Shown in pieces: positions 27,386 through 37,053 of a stretch of 64,000 nt of DNA. The notes beneath the pieces were generated by a model, which saw nothing but the letters and a program-made list of their open reading frames with translations, was not told where the DNA came from and made no database searches. This DNA comes from Rossellomorea aquimaris TF-12. Lineage in GTDB: Bacteria > Bacillota > Bacilli > Bacillales > Bacillaceae_B. A program made the translations under genes and the position numbers. The stretch covers positions 237,088 to 301,087 of the forward strand of contig NZ_LQXM01000026.1 in assembly GCF_001648555.1 (NCBI RefSeq), read 5' to 3'. Numbering within the stretch: position 1 is the stretch's first letter; each line of letters starts with the position of its first letter.

Positions 27386-27832
27386 TTGAAATTAAGAGAG
27401 AAAATGCCAGAATTAGCAGGAGCCACTCAATGGTTAAATGGAGAAGTTACGAAGGAAGAATTAATTGGGGAAAAGCCTACTCTCATTCATTTTTGGTCTG
27501 TTAGCTGTCATCTATGTAAAGAAGCAATGCCTGAGATTAATGAGCTACGTGATGAATATGAAGACTTACTAAATGTAGTTTCTGTTCACATGCCACGTTC
27601 TGAGGATGACTTGAACTTGAGTGTTATTGAACAAATGGCATTAGGACATGATATTACTCAGCCTACGTTTGTCGATAGTGATCATGTGTTAACGGAGGCA
27701 TTTGAAAACAAATATGTTCCTGCCTACTATGTATTTGATGAAGAAGGAAAGCTTCGTCATTTTCAAGCAGGAGGAAGCGGTATGAAAATGCTTAGAAAAA
27801 GAATTAACCGAGTTCTGAAAATTGAACAGTAA
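27386..27832 (+). CDS. Thiol-disulfide oxidoreductase, YkuV paralogue
   Basis: 148 residues, thioredoxin fold. Active site WSVSCHLCKEAMP (CHLC) at about residues 40-43, cis-proline in VPAYYVF, and a C-terminal FQAGGSGMKML. It is closely similar over its whole length to YkuV at 50218-50673, with the same CHLC. No signal peptide, so a cytosolic thiol reductase. Start TTG 27386 after GAGGAGG, where the other copy uses ATG. Confidence 0.85.
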   Translation: MKLREKMPELAGATQWLNGEVTKEELIGEKPTLIHFWSVSCHLCKEAMPEINELRDEYEDLLNVVSVHMPRSEDDLNLSVIEQMALGHDITQPTFVDSDHVLTEAFENKYVPAYYVFDEEGKLRHFQAGGSGMKMLRKRINRVLKIEQ

Positions 27833-27876
27833 ACATAATGTCCATTTGTGTATTCTGCAAGTGGACTTTTTTTTAT

Positions 27877-27976
27877 AGGTCGTAATGGTTGTTTCCTTCA
27901 TCATCTGGCACACAATGGTTGACAGAGCCTTCGAGATTGTGTGATTTATACTAACAACCATCTTTGCGAAAGAGAC
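27877..27976. repeat. Dispersed MITE-like repeat copy (minus orientation)
   Basis: Core at 27905-27929 reads CTGGCACACAATGGTTGACA then GAGCC, the complement of the 9505 core. The right end CTTTGCGAAAGAGAC resembles the family terminus. It occupies most of the 27833-28167 gap, the rest being the cheV promoter. Confidence 0.55.
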
Positions 27977-28079
27977 TAATTTTATTCGTAAATTTCATGC
28001 TAGAAAGTTGATTTGAGAGGAAGAAGCATCTTTACTGAGGGAAAACATCATTAACGAAAAGAACATTGTACTAAGAGCC

Positions 28080-28106
28080 TAAAGAATTGTCTTATTTGTT
28101 CGATAT
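28080..28106 (+). promoter_or_regulatory. Sigma-D-like promoter of cheV
   Basis: TAAA at 28080-28083, 15-bp spacer, then TTCGATAT (28099-28106), against the sigma-D consensus TAAA-N15-GCCGATAT. It fits motility-regulon control of cheV as known in B. subtilis. Confidence 0.55.
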
Positions 28107-28167
28107 AATAAAAGAGTAGATTAAGAAAAGTTAAAATGGTTATTAAGATTGGAAGGAAGAATACATA

Positions 28168-29070
28168 ATGAATGAGTCAAAAGGGATATTACTAGAAAGT
28201 GGTACAAACGAACTTGAAATCGTTGAGTTTGAAGTTGGAAACAATAAATTTGGAATTAATGTTATTAAAGTGAAAGAAATTATACAACCTACACCAGTAA
28301 TTCCTATTCCACACTCACATCCCCATGTAAAGGGTCTTATTCAATTGAGAGGGGAAGTTCTCCCGGTTGTTGATATGGCTAAGGTCCTTGGGGTAATAGG
28401 TGATGAGTCTCCACAATCAAAATATATTGTAGCAGAGTTTAATAAACAAAAAGTTGTGTTCCACGTTCATAATGTAACTCAGATTCATCGAATTTCATGG
28501 AACCAAATTGAGAAACCGTCAGATATGTATTCGGGAATTAATTCAGGAATTATTGGAGTTATTAAAAGAAACGAGTCAATGATTCTTCTGTTAGACTTTG
28601 AAAGCATTATGGTGGAAATCAATCCAGAGTCAGGAATTCATGTTGATCAAGTAAAGAAATTGGGACCAAGAGAGAGAAGTAATAAACAGATTGTTGCTGC
28701 TGAGGATTCTCCTTTACTACGAAAACTTTTAAGTGATACACTTGGTGCGGCTGGGTATGAATCGGTTGAATTCTTTGAAAATGGCTCTGACGCCCTACAA
28801 TATCTTGAATCACTTGTTGATTCAGGTAAAGCGATAGAAGACTCTGTACAACTAGTTTTAACAGATATAGAAATGCCTCTAATGGATGGACATCATCTAA
28901 CAAAAAGAATTAAAAGTAATTCGAAATTAGAAAAATTGCCTGTCATCATCTTTTCTTCTCTTATTACAAATGATCTGAAGCATAAGGGTGAAATGGTAGG
29001 TGCTGAAGACCAAATAAGCAAGCCGGAAATCGCAGAATTAATTTTAAAGATTGATAAATATATTCTTTAG
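28168..29070 (+). CDS. cheV: Chemotaxis coupling protein CheV
   Basis: 300 residues. The N-terminal CheW-like domain (about 15-160, with HVKGLIQLRGEVLPVVDM) links receptors to CheA. The C-terminal receiver domain (about 170-300) has the phosphorylatable aspartate in VLTDIEMPLMDG and the conserved lysine in ISKPE. It acts at the chemoreceptor array in adaptation. Gene order patA..cheV-ykyB matches B. subtilis; kinA is absent between them. Confidence 0.93.
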   Translation: MNESKGILLESGTNELEIVEFEVGNNKFGINVIKVKEIIQPTPVIPIPHSHPHVKGLIQLRGEVLPVVDMAKVLGVIGDESPQSKYIVAEFNKQKVVFHVHNVTQIHRISWNQIEKPSDMYSGINSGIIGVIKRNESMILLLDFESIMVEINPESGIHVDQVKKLGPRERSNKQIVAAEDSPLLRKLLSDTLGAAGYESVEFFENGSDALQYLESLVDSGKAIEDSVQLVLTDIEMPLMDGHHLTKRIKSNSKLEKLPVIIFSSLITNDLKHKGEMVGAEDQISKPEIAELILKIDKYIL

Positions 29071-29116
29071 TTAACGTCTTTCCAATTCGTTCTATCTTCA
29101 TGTAGAGTTTAATAAA

Positions 29117-29154
29117 AAAAGCCTGCCGGATTTGAATAAATCCGGCAGGCTTTT
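29117..29154 (+). terminator. Terminator after cheV
   Basis: Perfect 17-bp stem AAAAGCCTGCCGGATTT with GAAT loop and its complement. Confidence 0.9.
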
Positions 29155-29196
29155 GTAGTTTAGGAATATGCTTTAAAGCAGTAAAATATTTCGGTA

Positions 29197-29664
29197 TTAA
29201 AAGAAGCTATCTCCCAGTTTTTTAAATACAGGTTTTTGATAACTGTTTTTTCCTTGTTTCCTATGGTTGTCATCGTTTTCCGTTATTCCAGTATATTCTT
29301 CTAAAATCTCTTTCGCTTTTTGAAGGCCCATTTTACATTTAGGGTTTCTCGACGAATGATCAAGTGTTCCTAAATGTGGTAACTCTTTAAAATCTTCTTT
29401 GGATGGGGGCATATGAAAGGAATAATCTCCACAATCAATTAAGACATCAGATTGTTGCTGACTAAATTTTGGATTATTAGAAAAATGGAGCCCAACCTTT
29501 TTTGCTTTACCTTCTCGTATCATTTTCATTAACGCTTTTTTCTTTAAAAAATAAAGAAATTTCGGATTACCCGCTGTTTTGGCATGTCTATTAACAGTGA
29601 AAATGGCTTTTGAGAGGGTGGTTACTGAAGTGGAAGTAGGGGTATATTTACTAGTATTACTCAA
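29197..29664 (-). CDS. ykyB: YkyB-like protein
   Basis: About 155 residues, basic and soluble; middle region FTVNRHAKTAGNPKFLYFLKKKALMKMIREGKAKKVGLHFS is characteristic of YkyB. Function unknown. The frame runs up to 29736, but AAAGGAG sits over the in-frame ATG-AAA-GGA codons, so translation should start at TTG 29664, 8 nt further on, giving a protein of the B. subtilis size. Confidence 0.75.
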   Translation of the reverse strand: MSNTSKYTPTSTSVTTLSKAIFTVNRHAKTAGNPKFLYFLKKKALMKMIREGKAKKVGLHFSNNPKFSQQQSDVLIDCGDYSFHMPPSKEDFKELPHLGTLDHSSRNPKCKMGLQKAKEILEEYTGITENDDNHRKQGKNSYQKPVFKKLGDSFF

Positions 29665-29887
29665 GCATAAGTCTCCTTTCATATTGATAGTATGTCTATT
29701 ATAACTTTTTTTTGTATGAATGGAAAGGTTCGACATTTATATTGTTTGAAAAATGGAACTTTTTCTACTATATTTTTTAATACCATCTTTAAAACAAATA
29801 AAGTACATTTTAACATATTGTATTGCTAAATTTGAAGGTATCTTATAAAGGCACTTTTAGTGCTTAAAGAAAAGAGGTAAATTCGGC

Positions 29888-31438
29888 ATGGGCTTGCATC
29901 AACATAAATCTGCAATTATTGACGTTGGTTCTAATACAATAAGGCTCGTTATTCATGAACATTATATAAATGGTCAGTTCAAAGAAATTGAAAATGTTAA
30001 GACAGTTGCCAGGTTAAGAAATTATTTAGATGAATCAAATTACTTAACATCAAAAGGAATAAATGTATTGTTGGAGATTTTAGTTAATTTTAAAGAAGTT
30101 GCAGATTTTCATCGGATAGAAAAAATTAGATGTGTCGCTACTGCTACCATCCGTCAAGCCAAAAATCAAACTAAAATAGTAGAATCCGTCTTTAAAAAAA
30201 CAGGGTTTCAAATGGAAATACTCTCTGAAAAGCAAGAGGCCTATTATGGTTATTATGCTGTAGTCAATAACACTCCAATAGATACAGGAGTAACAATCGA
30301 TATAGGGGGAGGAAGCACAGAAATAACCTATTTTGAAAATAAGAAAATGATTTATTTTCACAGTTTTCCATTCGGTGTAGTTTCATTAAATCAAATGTTT
30401 ACAGGAGAAGACCCTTTAACTGACGATACAGTAAATAAATTAAAGAAATTCCTCATTGATCAATTTTCTACTTTAGATTGGTTAAAGGATAAAAGGGTTC
30501 CTATTGTCATGATTGGTGGAAGTGCAAGAAATATTGCACAAGTTCATCAGCATAGAGTAGGATATTCAATTGCTGGTGTGCATCAATATCAGATGAGTGG
30601 AGAGGAACTGGCCACCTTACGTAGTGATCTCTTGTATTTGTCAGCTAGTGAGTTAAAAAAAATTGAAGGACTTTCAAGTGATCGATTCGATATTATTTTA
30701 CCTGCTTTAGAGGTTTTCTTTCATCTTTATCACTATTCCCAAGCTTCTTTTATTATGTTTAGCCGGAAGGGATTGCGAGATGGAATAGTATTAGATGAAA
30801 TGGAAGAAACTGTAAAACGTCCTTGGGATACAACTGAAATCATTGAAAATAGTATAAAAGAACTTGAACATGATTATTCTATCAATCCTCAGCGGGCTGA
30901 GCATTCAGTTTATTTAACCGAATCGTTACAAATACAGTTTAGTAAATTAGGAATTTTGGATGATCTTCCACATCAACTTAAGCTGGTACGGATGGGAGCG
31001 TATTTGTATTATTTAGGTAAGTACATTGATGCTGGCTCCAGCAGTCAACATACCTTTTATATTATTGCCAACCGTTCGATTAATGGCCTATACCATAAAG
31101 AAAGAATAAGTTTAGCTTGTTTGGCGTCATTTAAAAGTAAGTCAACTCTATTTCACTATTTAACCCCTTTTACGAGTTGGTTTTCTAAAGAAGAGATGAA
31201 AAAACTACGTGAATGGGGAGCTTTGATTAAGCTTGCCTACAGTCTCAATACAACAAAGAGAAAAATTGTAAAGGAAATTAAAGTACAAATGGATGATCAA
31301 AAACAAATCAACATTCATGCCTTTTGTAGCGGACGTTATTTACCAGAAAAATATCAAGTTGAAAAGCAGAAGAAACATCTTGAAAAAGCTTTAAAGCTCA
31401 ATATTAATGTCCATTTTCATTTACTGGAATTTATTTAA
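29888..31438 (+). CDS. ppx: Exopolyphosphatase (Ppx/GppA family)
   Basis: 516 residues. N-terminal actin-like ATPase fold with phosphate loops DVGSNTIRLV (about 11-20) and DIGGGSTEITYF (about 139-150), followed by a C-terminal HD-like helical domain (about 315-516). It releases orthophosphate from polyphosphate or acts on pppGpp. It precedes ppk in the same direction, giving a degradative/synthetic pair, with a repeat element inserted between the two. Confidence 0.85.
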   Translation: MGLHQHKSAIIDVGSNTIRLVIHEHYINGQFKEIENVKTVARLRNYLDESNYLTSKGINVLLEILVNFKEVADFHRIEKIRCVATATIRQAKNQTKIVESVFKKTGFQMEILSEKQEAYYGYYAVVNNTPIDTGVTIDIGGGSTEITYFENKKMIYFHSFPFGVVSLNQMFTGEDPLTDDTVNKLKKFLIDQFSTLDWLKDKRVPIVMIGGSARNIAQVHQHRVGYSIAGVHQYQMSGEELATLRSDLLYLSASELKKIEGLSSDRFDIILPALEVFFHLYHYSQASFIMFSRKGLRDGIVLDEMEETVKRPWDTTEIIENSIKELEHDYSINPQRAEHSVYLTESLQIQFSKLGILDDLPHQLKLVRMGAYLYYLGKYIDAGSSSQHTFYIIANRSINGLYHKERISLACLASFKSKSTLFHYLTPFTSWFSKEEMKKLREWGALIKLAYSLNTTKRKIVKEIKVQMDDQKQINIHAFCSGRYLPEKYQVEKQKKHLEKALKLNINVHFHLLEFI

Positions 31439-31584
31439 CACACTCTTTTTTTCTTTAATAGGATAAAAGTAGGGTTGTTTCTTATTTAAGGATTTTTTTG
31501 AAAAATTGTTACTATTTTAGAGAAGATCATAGTAGTTGATCTACGTTCTGCTGTTGTGTATCGTAAATATTTATATTTTTCACT

Positions 31585-31690
31585 ATTAAGCTCTGTCTCG
31601 AAATTATCATCTAGGCACGTACTGATTGTCAGAGCCATTGGCAAAAACACGTATTAAACCAACAATCTTTGCGAAAATAGATTTTTTATA
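31585..31690. repeat. Dispersed MITE-like repeat copy between ppx and ppk
   Basis: Core CTAGGCACGTACTGATTGTC then AGAGCC at 31611-31636 (minus orientation), right end CAATCTTTGCGAAAATAGA. It fills much of the 31439-31755 gap and may separate ppx and ppk transcription. Confidence 0.5.
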
Positions 31691-31755
31691 GAAATTATTA
31701 ATCTGTAAATGATACTTCTAGAAAATTCTTTTATGGAAAGGCAGGGGTTTTAGGG

Positions 31756-33861
31756 ATGAATGGTATAAACTTTGGTTCTCCAGATTTTTATAACAACCGG
31801 GAACTAAGTTGGTTGGCTTTTAATGAACGGGTTTTGCAAGAAGCAATGGATTCTTCCAATCCGCTTTTAGAACAAATGAAATTTTTAGCCATCTTTAGCT
31901 CGAATCTAGATGAATTTTTTATGGTCCGTGTAGCCGGCTTAAAGGATCAGGTTAAAGCCGGTTTTCAAAAACCTGAGAATAAAGCCGGTATGACACCAAA
32001 GAATCAGCTATTATCCATCTCTGAGAAAAATCACGAGTTAGTCAAGCTTCAATATCAATGCTTCAATCATGATGTGATGCCATACCTGAAAAGGGAAGGG
32101 ATATCTCTTTTAAACAGAGAAGAGTTAACAGAAGAACATTTACATTATTTAGAGAAGTATTTTGATAACCAAATTTTCCCTGTTTTAACTCCAATGGCCG
32201 TAGATGCATATAGACCATTTCCTATGTTGTTAAATAAAAGTTTAAATTTAGTCGTAATGCTTAATAATGTAAATCCTCAAGATGAGCTTGAGGATGAAGG
32301 ACAAAAATTAGCACTTGTACAAGTTCCTTCAGTTTTAGATAGATTCATTCATTTACCATCACATCCTGAAGAAAACTGTTTTGTTTTACTTGAGGATGTG
32401 ATTAAATGCTTTATAAACAAAATTTTCAAAGGGCATAAAGTACTCTCAGTCGGTGCTTTTAGAATTACTAGAAATGCAGATATGACAATACATGAAGAAG
32501 GTGCAAGAGACTTACTTCTTGAAATTGAGAAAGAGTTAAAAAAGCGCAAGTGGGGCGCAGCCGTTCGCCTGGAAATACAAGAAGGTGAAATGGAAGGTGC
32601 AGTATTGAACTATCTTCTGAACGAACTGGAAATACATATGAAAGATGTATATAAAATAAATGGACCATTAGATTTAACCTTTTTATTTCAATTTGTTGGA
32701 TTTTTAAAGGACGGAAAAGATTATTTATCTTTTGATCCCTTTATTCCACAGCCCCCAAAAGACCTCCAGCCGGGTGAAGACTTATTTGAAAAAGCCTTAC
32801 GTGAAGATCTGTTTTTCCATCATCCATATGAATCCTTTGATCCAATTGTTGATTTGGTGTCAGAGGCTGCAGATGATAAAGATGTTCTGGCTATTAAGCA
32901 AACGTTATATAGAGTAAGTGGAGATTCGCCTGTGATCAAAGGATTAAAAAAGGCAGCAGAAAATGGAAAGCAAGTAACGGTGTTAGTAGAGTTAAAGGCT
33001 CGATTTGATGAAGAAAATAATGTGCAATGGGCCAAGGAACTTGAAAAAGCAGGGTGTCATGTGATTTATGGAATGAACGCCTTAAAAACCCATAGTAAAA
33101 TTACGTTGGTTGTGAGAAGGAAGAACGGCCATATTGAAAGATTTGTTCACCTTGGTACAGGAAATTACAATGATCAAACAGCAAAGCTTTATACCGACAT
33201 GGGGTTAATAACATCTAAACGAAAATTTGGAATAGATGCCACCAATTTTTTTAATTATCTAAGCGGCTTTACTGAAAAACCATTTTTTTATCATTTAGTA
33301 GTGGCTCCATTTGATATTCGTGATGAATTTATTGCTTTAATTGAAAAAGAAATTTCCTGCCACCAAAAAGATGGAACTGGTCATATCATCGCCAAATTTA
33401 ACTCTTTAACTGATAAGGAAATCATCATAAAGTTATATGAGGCTTCTTCTGCAGGGGTAAAAATAGACCTTATAGTTCGAGGAATCTGCTGTTTGCGCCC
33501 GGGCATAAAAGGCATAAGTGAGAATATACGTGTCATTAGTATCGTTGGCCGTTTTCTAGAGCATACAAGAATATATTATTTCCACCATAGTGGGGAAGGG
33601 AAGATGTATTTATCTTCTGCGGATTTGATGACGCGAAACATGGTGAAAAGAGTTGAAATTCTATTTCCTATATTTCAAGGGAATATCAAGAAGAGAATAT
33701 CAGACATCCTTGCGATTACACTTTCAGACAACGTTAAAGGAAGATATCAGGATTCTGATGGAAATTACCACTATGTAAGGAGAAGTGAGCAGGATAGAGT
33801 AATAAATAGTCAGCAGGAACTATTAGAATCTTCTTATCAATTAATAACGGATATAGAATAA
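31756..33861 (+). CDS. ppk: Polyphosphate kinase 1
   Basis: 701 residues, the usual PPK1 length. NRELSWLAFNERVLQEA opens the N domain. The autophosphorylated histidine is in LKTHSKITLVVRR (about 447), in a phospholipase-D-like domain, and the second conserved histidine is in HTRIYYFHHSGEG. It transfers the terminal phosphate of ATP to polyphosphate. GGAAAGGCAGGGG precedes the ATG. A strong terminator follows. Confidence 0.95.
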   Translation: MNGINFGSPDFYNNRELSWLAFNERVLQEAMDSSNPLLEQMKFLAIFSSNLDEFFMVRVAGLKDQVKAGFQKPENKAGMTPKNQLLSISEKNHELVKLQYQCFNHDVMPYLKREGISLLNREELTEEHLHYLEKYFDNQIFPVLTPMAVDAYRPFPMLLNKSLNLVVMLNNVNPQDELEDEGQKLALVQVPSVLDRFIHLPSHPEENCFVLLEDVIKCFINKIFKGHKVLSVGAFRITRNADMTIHEEGARDLLLEIEKELKKRKWGAAVRLEIQEGEMEGAVLNYLLNELEIHMKDVYKINGPLDLTFLFQFVGFLKDGKDYLSFDPFIPQPPKDLQPGEDLFEKALREDLFFHHPYESFDPIVDLVSEAADDKDVLAIKQTLYRVSGDSPVIKGLKKAAENGKQVTVLVELKARFDEENNVQWAKELEKAGCHVIYGMNALKTHSKITLVVRRKNGHIERFVHLGTGNYNDQTAKLYTDMGLITSKRKFGIDATNFFNYLSGFTEKPFFYHLVVAPFDIRDEFIALIEKEISCHQKDGTGHIIAKFNSLTDKEIIIKLYEASSAGVKIDLIVRGICCLRPGIKGISENIRVISIVGRFLEHTRIYYFHHSGEGKMYLSSADLMTRNMVKRVEILFPIFQGNIKKRISDILAITLSDNVKGRYQDSDGNYHYVRRSEQDRVINSQQELLESSYQLITDIE

Positions 33862-33867
33862 ATAACT

Positions 33868-33906
33868 AAGACTTACCCAATTGTAGTTATGAATTGGGTA
33901 AGTCTT
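33868..33906. terminator. Bidirectional terminator after ppk
   Basis: Perfect 15-bp stem AAGACTTACCCAATT and complement, T run on the plus side. Confidence 0.85.
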
Positions 33907-33910
33907 TTAA

Positions 33911-34201
33911 TTATCTTTGAGGGTAAATGTTAATATTCTCTGTAACAGGATTTGGTGATCCTTGATAGTTTGGCCCATATGGCGAGTAAGCAGGGGGAGG
34001 ACCATAGCCATAAGGTGGGTATGGTGGATATGGCGGATAATAAGGTCCATAAAACGGTCGATTAAAGAAGAAAGGACTGATAGCCAATCCTGCTAAACCT
34101 CCTGCTAAAAAAGGTAAACCGAAAAAAGGGAAAAAACGTTGATTCCTTCCTACGTGGGGCTGGTAACTACGATAGTAAGGCATAATGTGCTGTTGATACA
34201 T
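33911..34201 (-). CDS. Tyr/Pro/Gly-rich small protein, spore-coat-like
   Basis: 96 residues. One hydrophobic stretch FFGLPFLAGGLAGLAISPFFF (about 28-48), followed by YPPYPPYPPYGYGPPPAY low-complexity repeats. Such Tyr/Pro-rich sequences occur in spore coat and surface proteins of Bacillus, which is only a suggestion here. GAGGAGG lies before ATG 34201. Confidence 0.6.
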   Translation of the reverse strand: MYQQHIMPYYRSYQPHVGRNQRFFPFFGLPFLAGGLAGLAISPFFFNRPFYGPYYPPYPPYPPYGYGPPPAYSPYGPNYQGSPNPVTENINIYPQR

Positions 34202-34436
34202 AAACGAACCTCCTCTCTATACATATCAGTGTATGGTCAAAGGTAAATCCCTGCGCCTGTCTTAATATAGGATGGGCATAGTAATTAATACAGTGAACAT
34301 AGGTCTAAAGTATTAAAAAATGAAAAAAAGTTTGAATATTCTTATATGAATATAGGAAATGTTAGCAATAACTAGTAAAATATATGTAGGATGAAAATGA
34401 CAGAAAAATAGAGAAGGCAAAAGGGATGACGAATCC

Positions 34437-36530
34437 ATGAGATTAACTGATACGAACAAAGACTTTCACACTGAAAATGAAAAGCTAGACTCAGTTATTA
34501 AAGAACTTATATTAGATTATATACATGACATGATATTTATCATGAAGGTGGAGAACGGAAATCAATTCCGATATGCCTATATTAATGAATCCGCCATCCA
34601 TTATACGTCAATTAAAAATGAGGATATGGGAAAGCTATTAGAGGAAGTAGTCTCTACTGATTTAGCTAAAGAGCTACAAATTAGGTATACGGAGCTCGTA
34701 CACTCAGGAGTTAGTATTACGTACCAGGACGAACTGGAACTTTCTACGGGAAAACAGGTAGTAAATGAATCAATCTTAACTCCTATTAAAAATGATCTGG
34801 GTGAAGTCGAGTATGTAGCTTCAATTACTAGAGATATTACGGAAGCAGTTAACGAGAAGAAGATGCTTCTAAAGGCAAAGGAAAGGTATAAATCAATAAT
34901 TGAGCATAATTTAGATGCCATTTTTATTTTAGACTCCAATGGAATTATTAAAGAATCTAATGGGGCAGGGTGCCAACTAACAGGATATTCAAAAAAGAAG
35001 TTAACGAATACAAGCATTTATGATCTGTTTCATTTCCAAAATAAAAACGCAATTAAAGAGTCTGTTAGAAAAACGTTAGTAGGAACTCCGACAACATTAG
35101 AATATTGCCTTTTACGAAATAGTTTGGGACAAGAAAAGATTACACATCTTAAAACCGTACCCATTGTCATTAATGAAAAATGTGACGGCTGCTATATCAT
35201 TGCTAAAGATGTGACAGAGCATCACGAACAAAATGAAATCATTCATTACATGGCTCTCCATGACCAGTTAACTGGTTTATGGAACAGAAAAGCATTGGAC
35301 GATCATATCCCATTAATGATTCATAACATGGAAGAACACGGTAAAGAACTTTCGGTACTCTATTTAGATTTAGATCGCTTTAAATTTGTAAACGACACCT
35401 TAGGTTTGAAAGGTGGAGACCGTTTTCTAATAAAAATAACCAAGCGTTTAATTACTCTCACCAATGATGAATGTTTACTGTATCGTCAAGGCGGAGATGA
35501 GTTTATTTACTTGCTGAAAAATAGTAGTTTTGAAGAAACGAAAGAAAAAGCAAAAGAAATATTAAATCTGTTTGCTGAGGCTTTTACAATTGATGGCCAG
35601 GAGTTTTATACCAGTCCTTCTATCGGCATAAGCCGATATCCAGCAGATGGATATGACTCTAATTCACTTATTCAAAAAGCAGCACAAGCATTATTTGAGG
35701 TGAAAGAAAAAGGAAGAGCTCATTTTCGGTTTTATCAGACCCATATGAAATCAAGTTTCCCCAACTATATTATTATGGAGTCACATTTAAGGAAAGCGAT
35801 TGAAAAAGAGGAACTCTACATTCATTATCAACCACAAGTGAACTTATCAACGGGAACGATTGAAAGCTTTGAAGCTTTAATACGTTGGAATAATCGCAAA
35901 TTTGGCTTTGTATCACCAGCACAATTTATTCCTTTGGCAGAGGAAACAGGGTTGATTCATCAAATTGGAGATTGGGTACTTGAGCAAGTCTGTATTCAAT
36001 TACAAACATGGAGACAAAAGGGCTATCGAAATGTTCGTGTGGCTATTAATATTTCTCCAAAACAATTTTTGCAAGAAGAATTGGTTGATACAATCGATTA
36101 TTACTTATCTTCGTATAACATCCCTGCCTCGTGCATAGAAATTGAAATTACAGAGGGAGCAATGCAGGATACACAGCAAACGTTAAAAATGTTGAAAAAG
36201 TTAAAAAAGCTTGGAATTTTTATTTCTGTTGATGATTTTGGTACTGGATATTCTTCTTTGAATTATTTAAAGCGATTTCCTATTGACATTCTAAAAATCG
36301 ACCAATCCTTTGTTCGCGAAATCGGTTTGAATCAAAAGGACTCGGCGATAACGACCACAATCATTCACCTGGCTCATAGTTTAGGGCTCGAGGTTATTGC
36401 AGAAGGGGTAGAAAGGGAAGGGCAAGTTCACTTTCTTAAGGAAGCGAACTGTCAAAAGGCACAAGGGTTTTATTTTAGCAAACCAATTTGTCCTAGAGAA
36501 GTTGAAGAACAGCAATTTGTAGTTATGTAA
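34437..36530 (+). CDS. PAS-PAS-GGDEF-EAL cyclic-di-GMP protein
   Basis: 697 residues. Two PAS domains (about 20-140 and 145-265), a GGDEF domain (about 280-430) with intact RQGGDEF, then EAL (about 445-690) with FEALIRW, DDFGTGYSSL and the lysine in ILKIDQSF. Both catalytic motifs look complete, so it could make or break c-di-GMP; the usual RxxD inhibition site is not in its standard place before GGDEF. No TM segment, so it would sense cytosolic signals. Monocistronic. Confidence 0.88.
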   Translation: MRLTDTNKDFHTENEKLDSVIKELILDYIHDMIFIMKVENGNQFRYAYINESAIHYTSIKNEDMGKLLEEVVSTDLAKELQIRYTELVHSGVSITYQDELELSTGKQVVNESILTPIKNDLGEVEYVASITRDITEAVNEKKMLLKAKERYKSIIEHNLDAIFILDSNGIIKESNGAGCQLTGYSKKKLTNTSIYDLFHFQNKNAIKESVRKTLVGTPTTLEYCLLRNSLGQEKITHLKTVPIVINEKCDGCYIIAKDVTEHHEQNEIIHYMALHDQLTGLWNRKALDDHIPLMIHNMEEHGKELSVLYLDLDRFKFVNDTLGLKGGDRFLIKITKRLITLTNDECLLYRQGGDEFIYLLKNSSFEETKEKAKEILNLFAEAFTIDGQEFYTSPSIGISRYPADGYDSNSLIQKAAQALFEVKEKGRAHFRFYQTHMKSSFPNYIIMESHLRKAIEKEELYIHYQPQVNLSTGTIESFEALIRWNNRKFGFVSPAQFIPLAEETGLIHQIGDWVLEQVCIQLQTWRQKGYRNVRVAINISPKQFLQEELVDTIDYYLSSYNIPASCIEIEITEGAMQDTQQTLKMLKKLKKLGIFISVDDFGTGYSSLNYLKRFPIDILKIDQSFVREIGLNQKDSAITTTIIHLAHSLGLEVIAEGVEREGQVHFLKEANCQKAQGFYFSKPICPREVEEQQFVVM

Positions 36531-36576
36531 CCAAAGGCAGAATTACTAAACTCGTATAATAAATTGCTCATAATGT

Positions 36577-36605
36577 TTGACACAGTTGTTACAATGACTT
36601 ATTTT
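36577..36605 (+). promoter_or_regulatory. Sigma-A promoter for the 72-residue gene
   Basis: TTGACA at 36577-36582, 17-bp spacer, TATTTT at 36600-36605. Confidence 0.45.
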
Positions 36606-36701
36606 AAGGTGAGGAGAGTAATAGGTTCATAGGTGTAAAGAAGTTTGAGTGAATTCGGCGAATGAACCATAGATCCTAATGCTTTACAAAGGAGAGGGAT
36701 T

Positions 36702-36920
36702 ATGAAAAAGACAAAACAAATGGAAATCCTATTTCTCCCTACCGAAAGAGGAACAATTAAAGTGTATGTTTATGGCTTTAAGTCTCCTCGATCTTTAGGT
36801 CAAGTTCTTGTTTCATTTAATAATGTTTCTGTTGAAGCAAAAGGATATAAGAGAAATAAAACGATTGTTAAGGCACTGGCACAATTACATGAAACGATTG
36901 TGAATAACCCGGATAGTTGA
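36702..36920 (+). CDS. Small protein, unknown
   Basis: 72 residues, basic, mostly beta-strand-like (EILFLPTERGTIKVYVYGFKSP) then a helix. GGAGAGGG lies before ATG 36702. I do not recognise the family. Confidence 0.6.
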   Translation: MKKTKQMEILFLPTERGTIKVYVYGFKSPRSLGQVLVSFNNVSVEAKGYKRNKTIVKALAQLHETIVNNPDS

Positions 36921-37019
36921 TTATATTAGGCTGATTTTTTAAGAAGTTATTATTTTCTTAAAAGTCAGTCTTTTTTTCTGTTAAGGATAGCTAAAGTTAA
37001 GATAGATGTGATAAAATAA

Positions 37020-37037
37020 TGAGTGAATATTCATTCA
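37020..37037. promoter_or_regulatory. FadR (YsiA) operator upstream of fadH
   Basis: TGAGTGAATATTCATTCA, one base off the Bacillus FadR consensus TGAATGAMTANTCATTCA, ending 16 bp before the fadH start codon. Long-chain acyl-CoA would release the repressor. Confidence 0.65.
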
Positions 37038-37053
37038 TTAAGGGGGAGAATTT

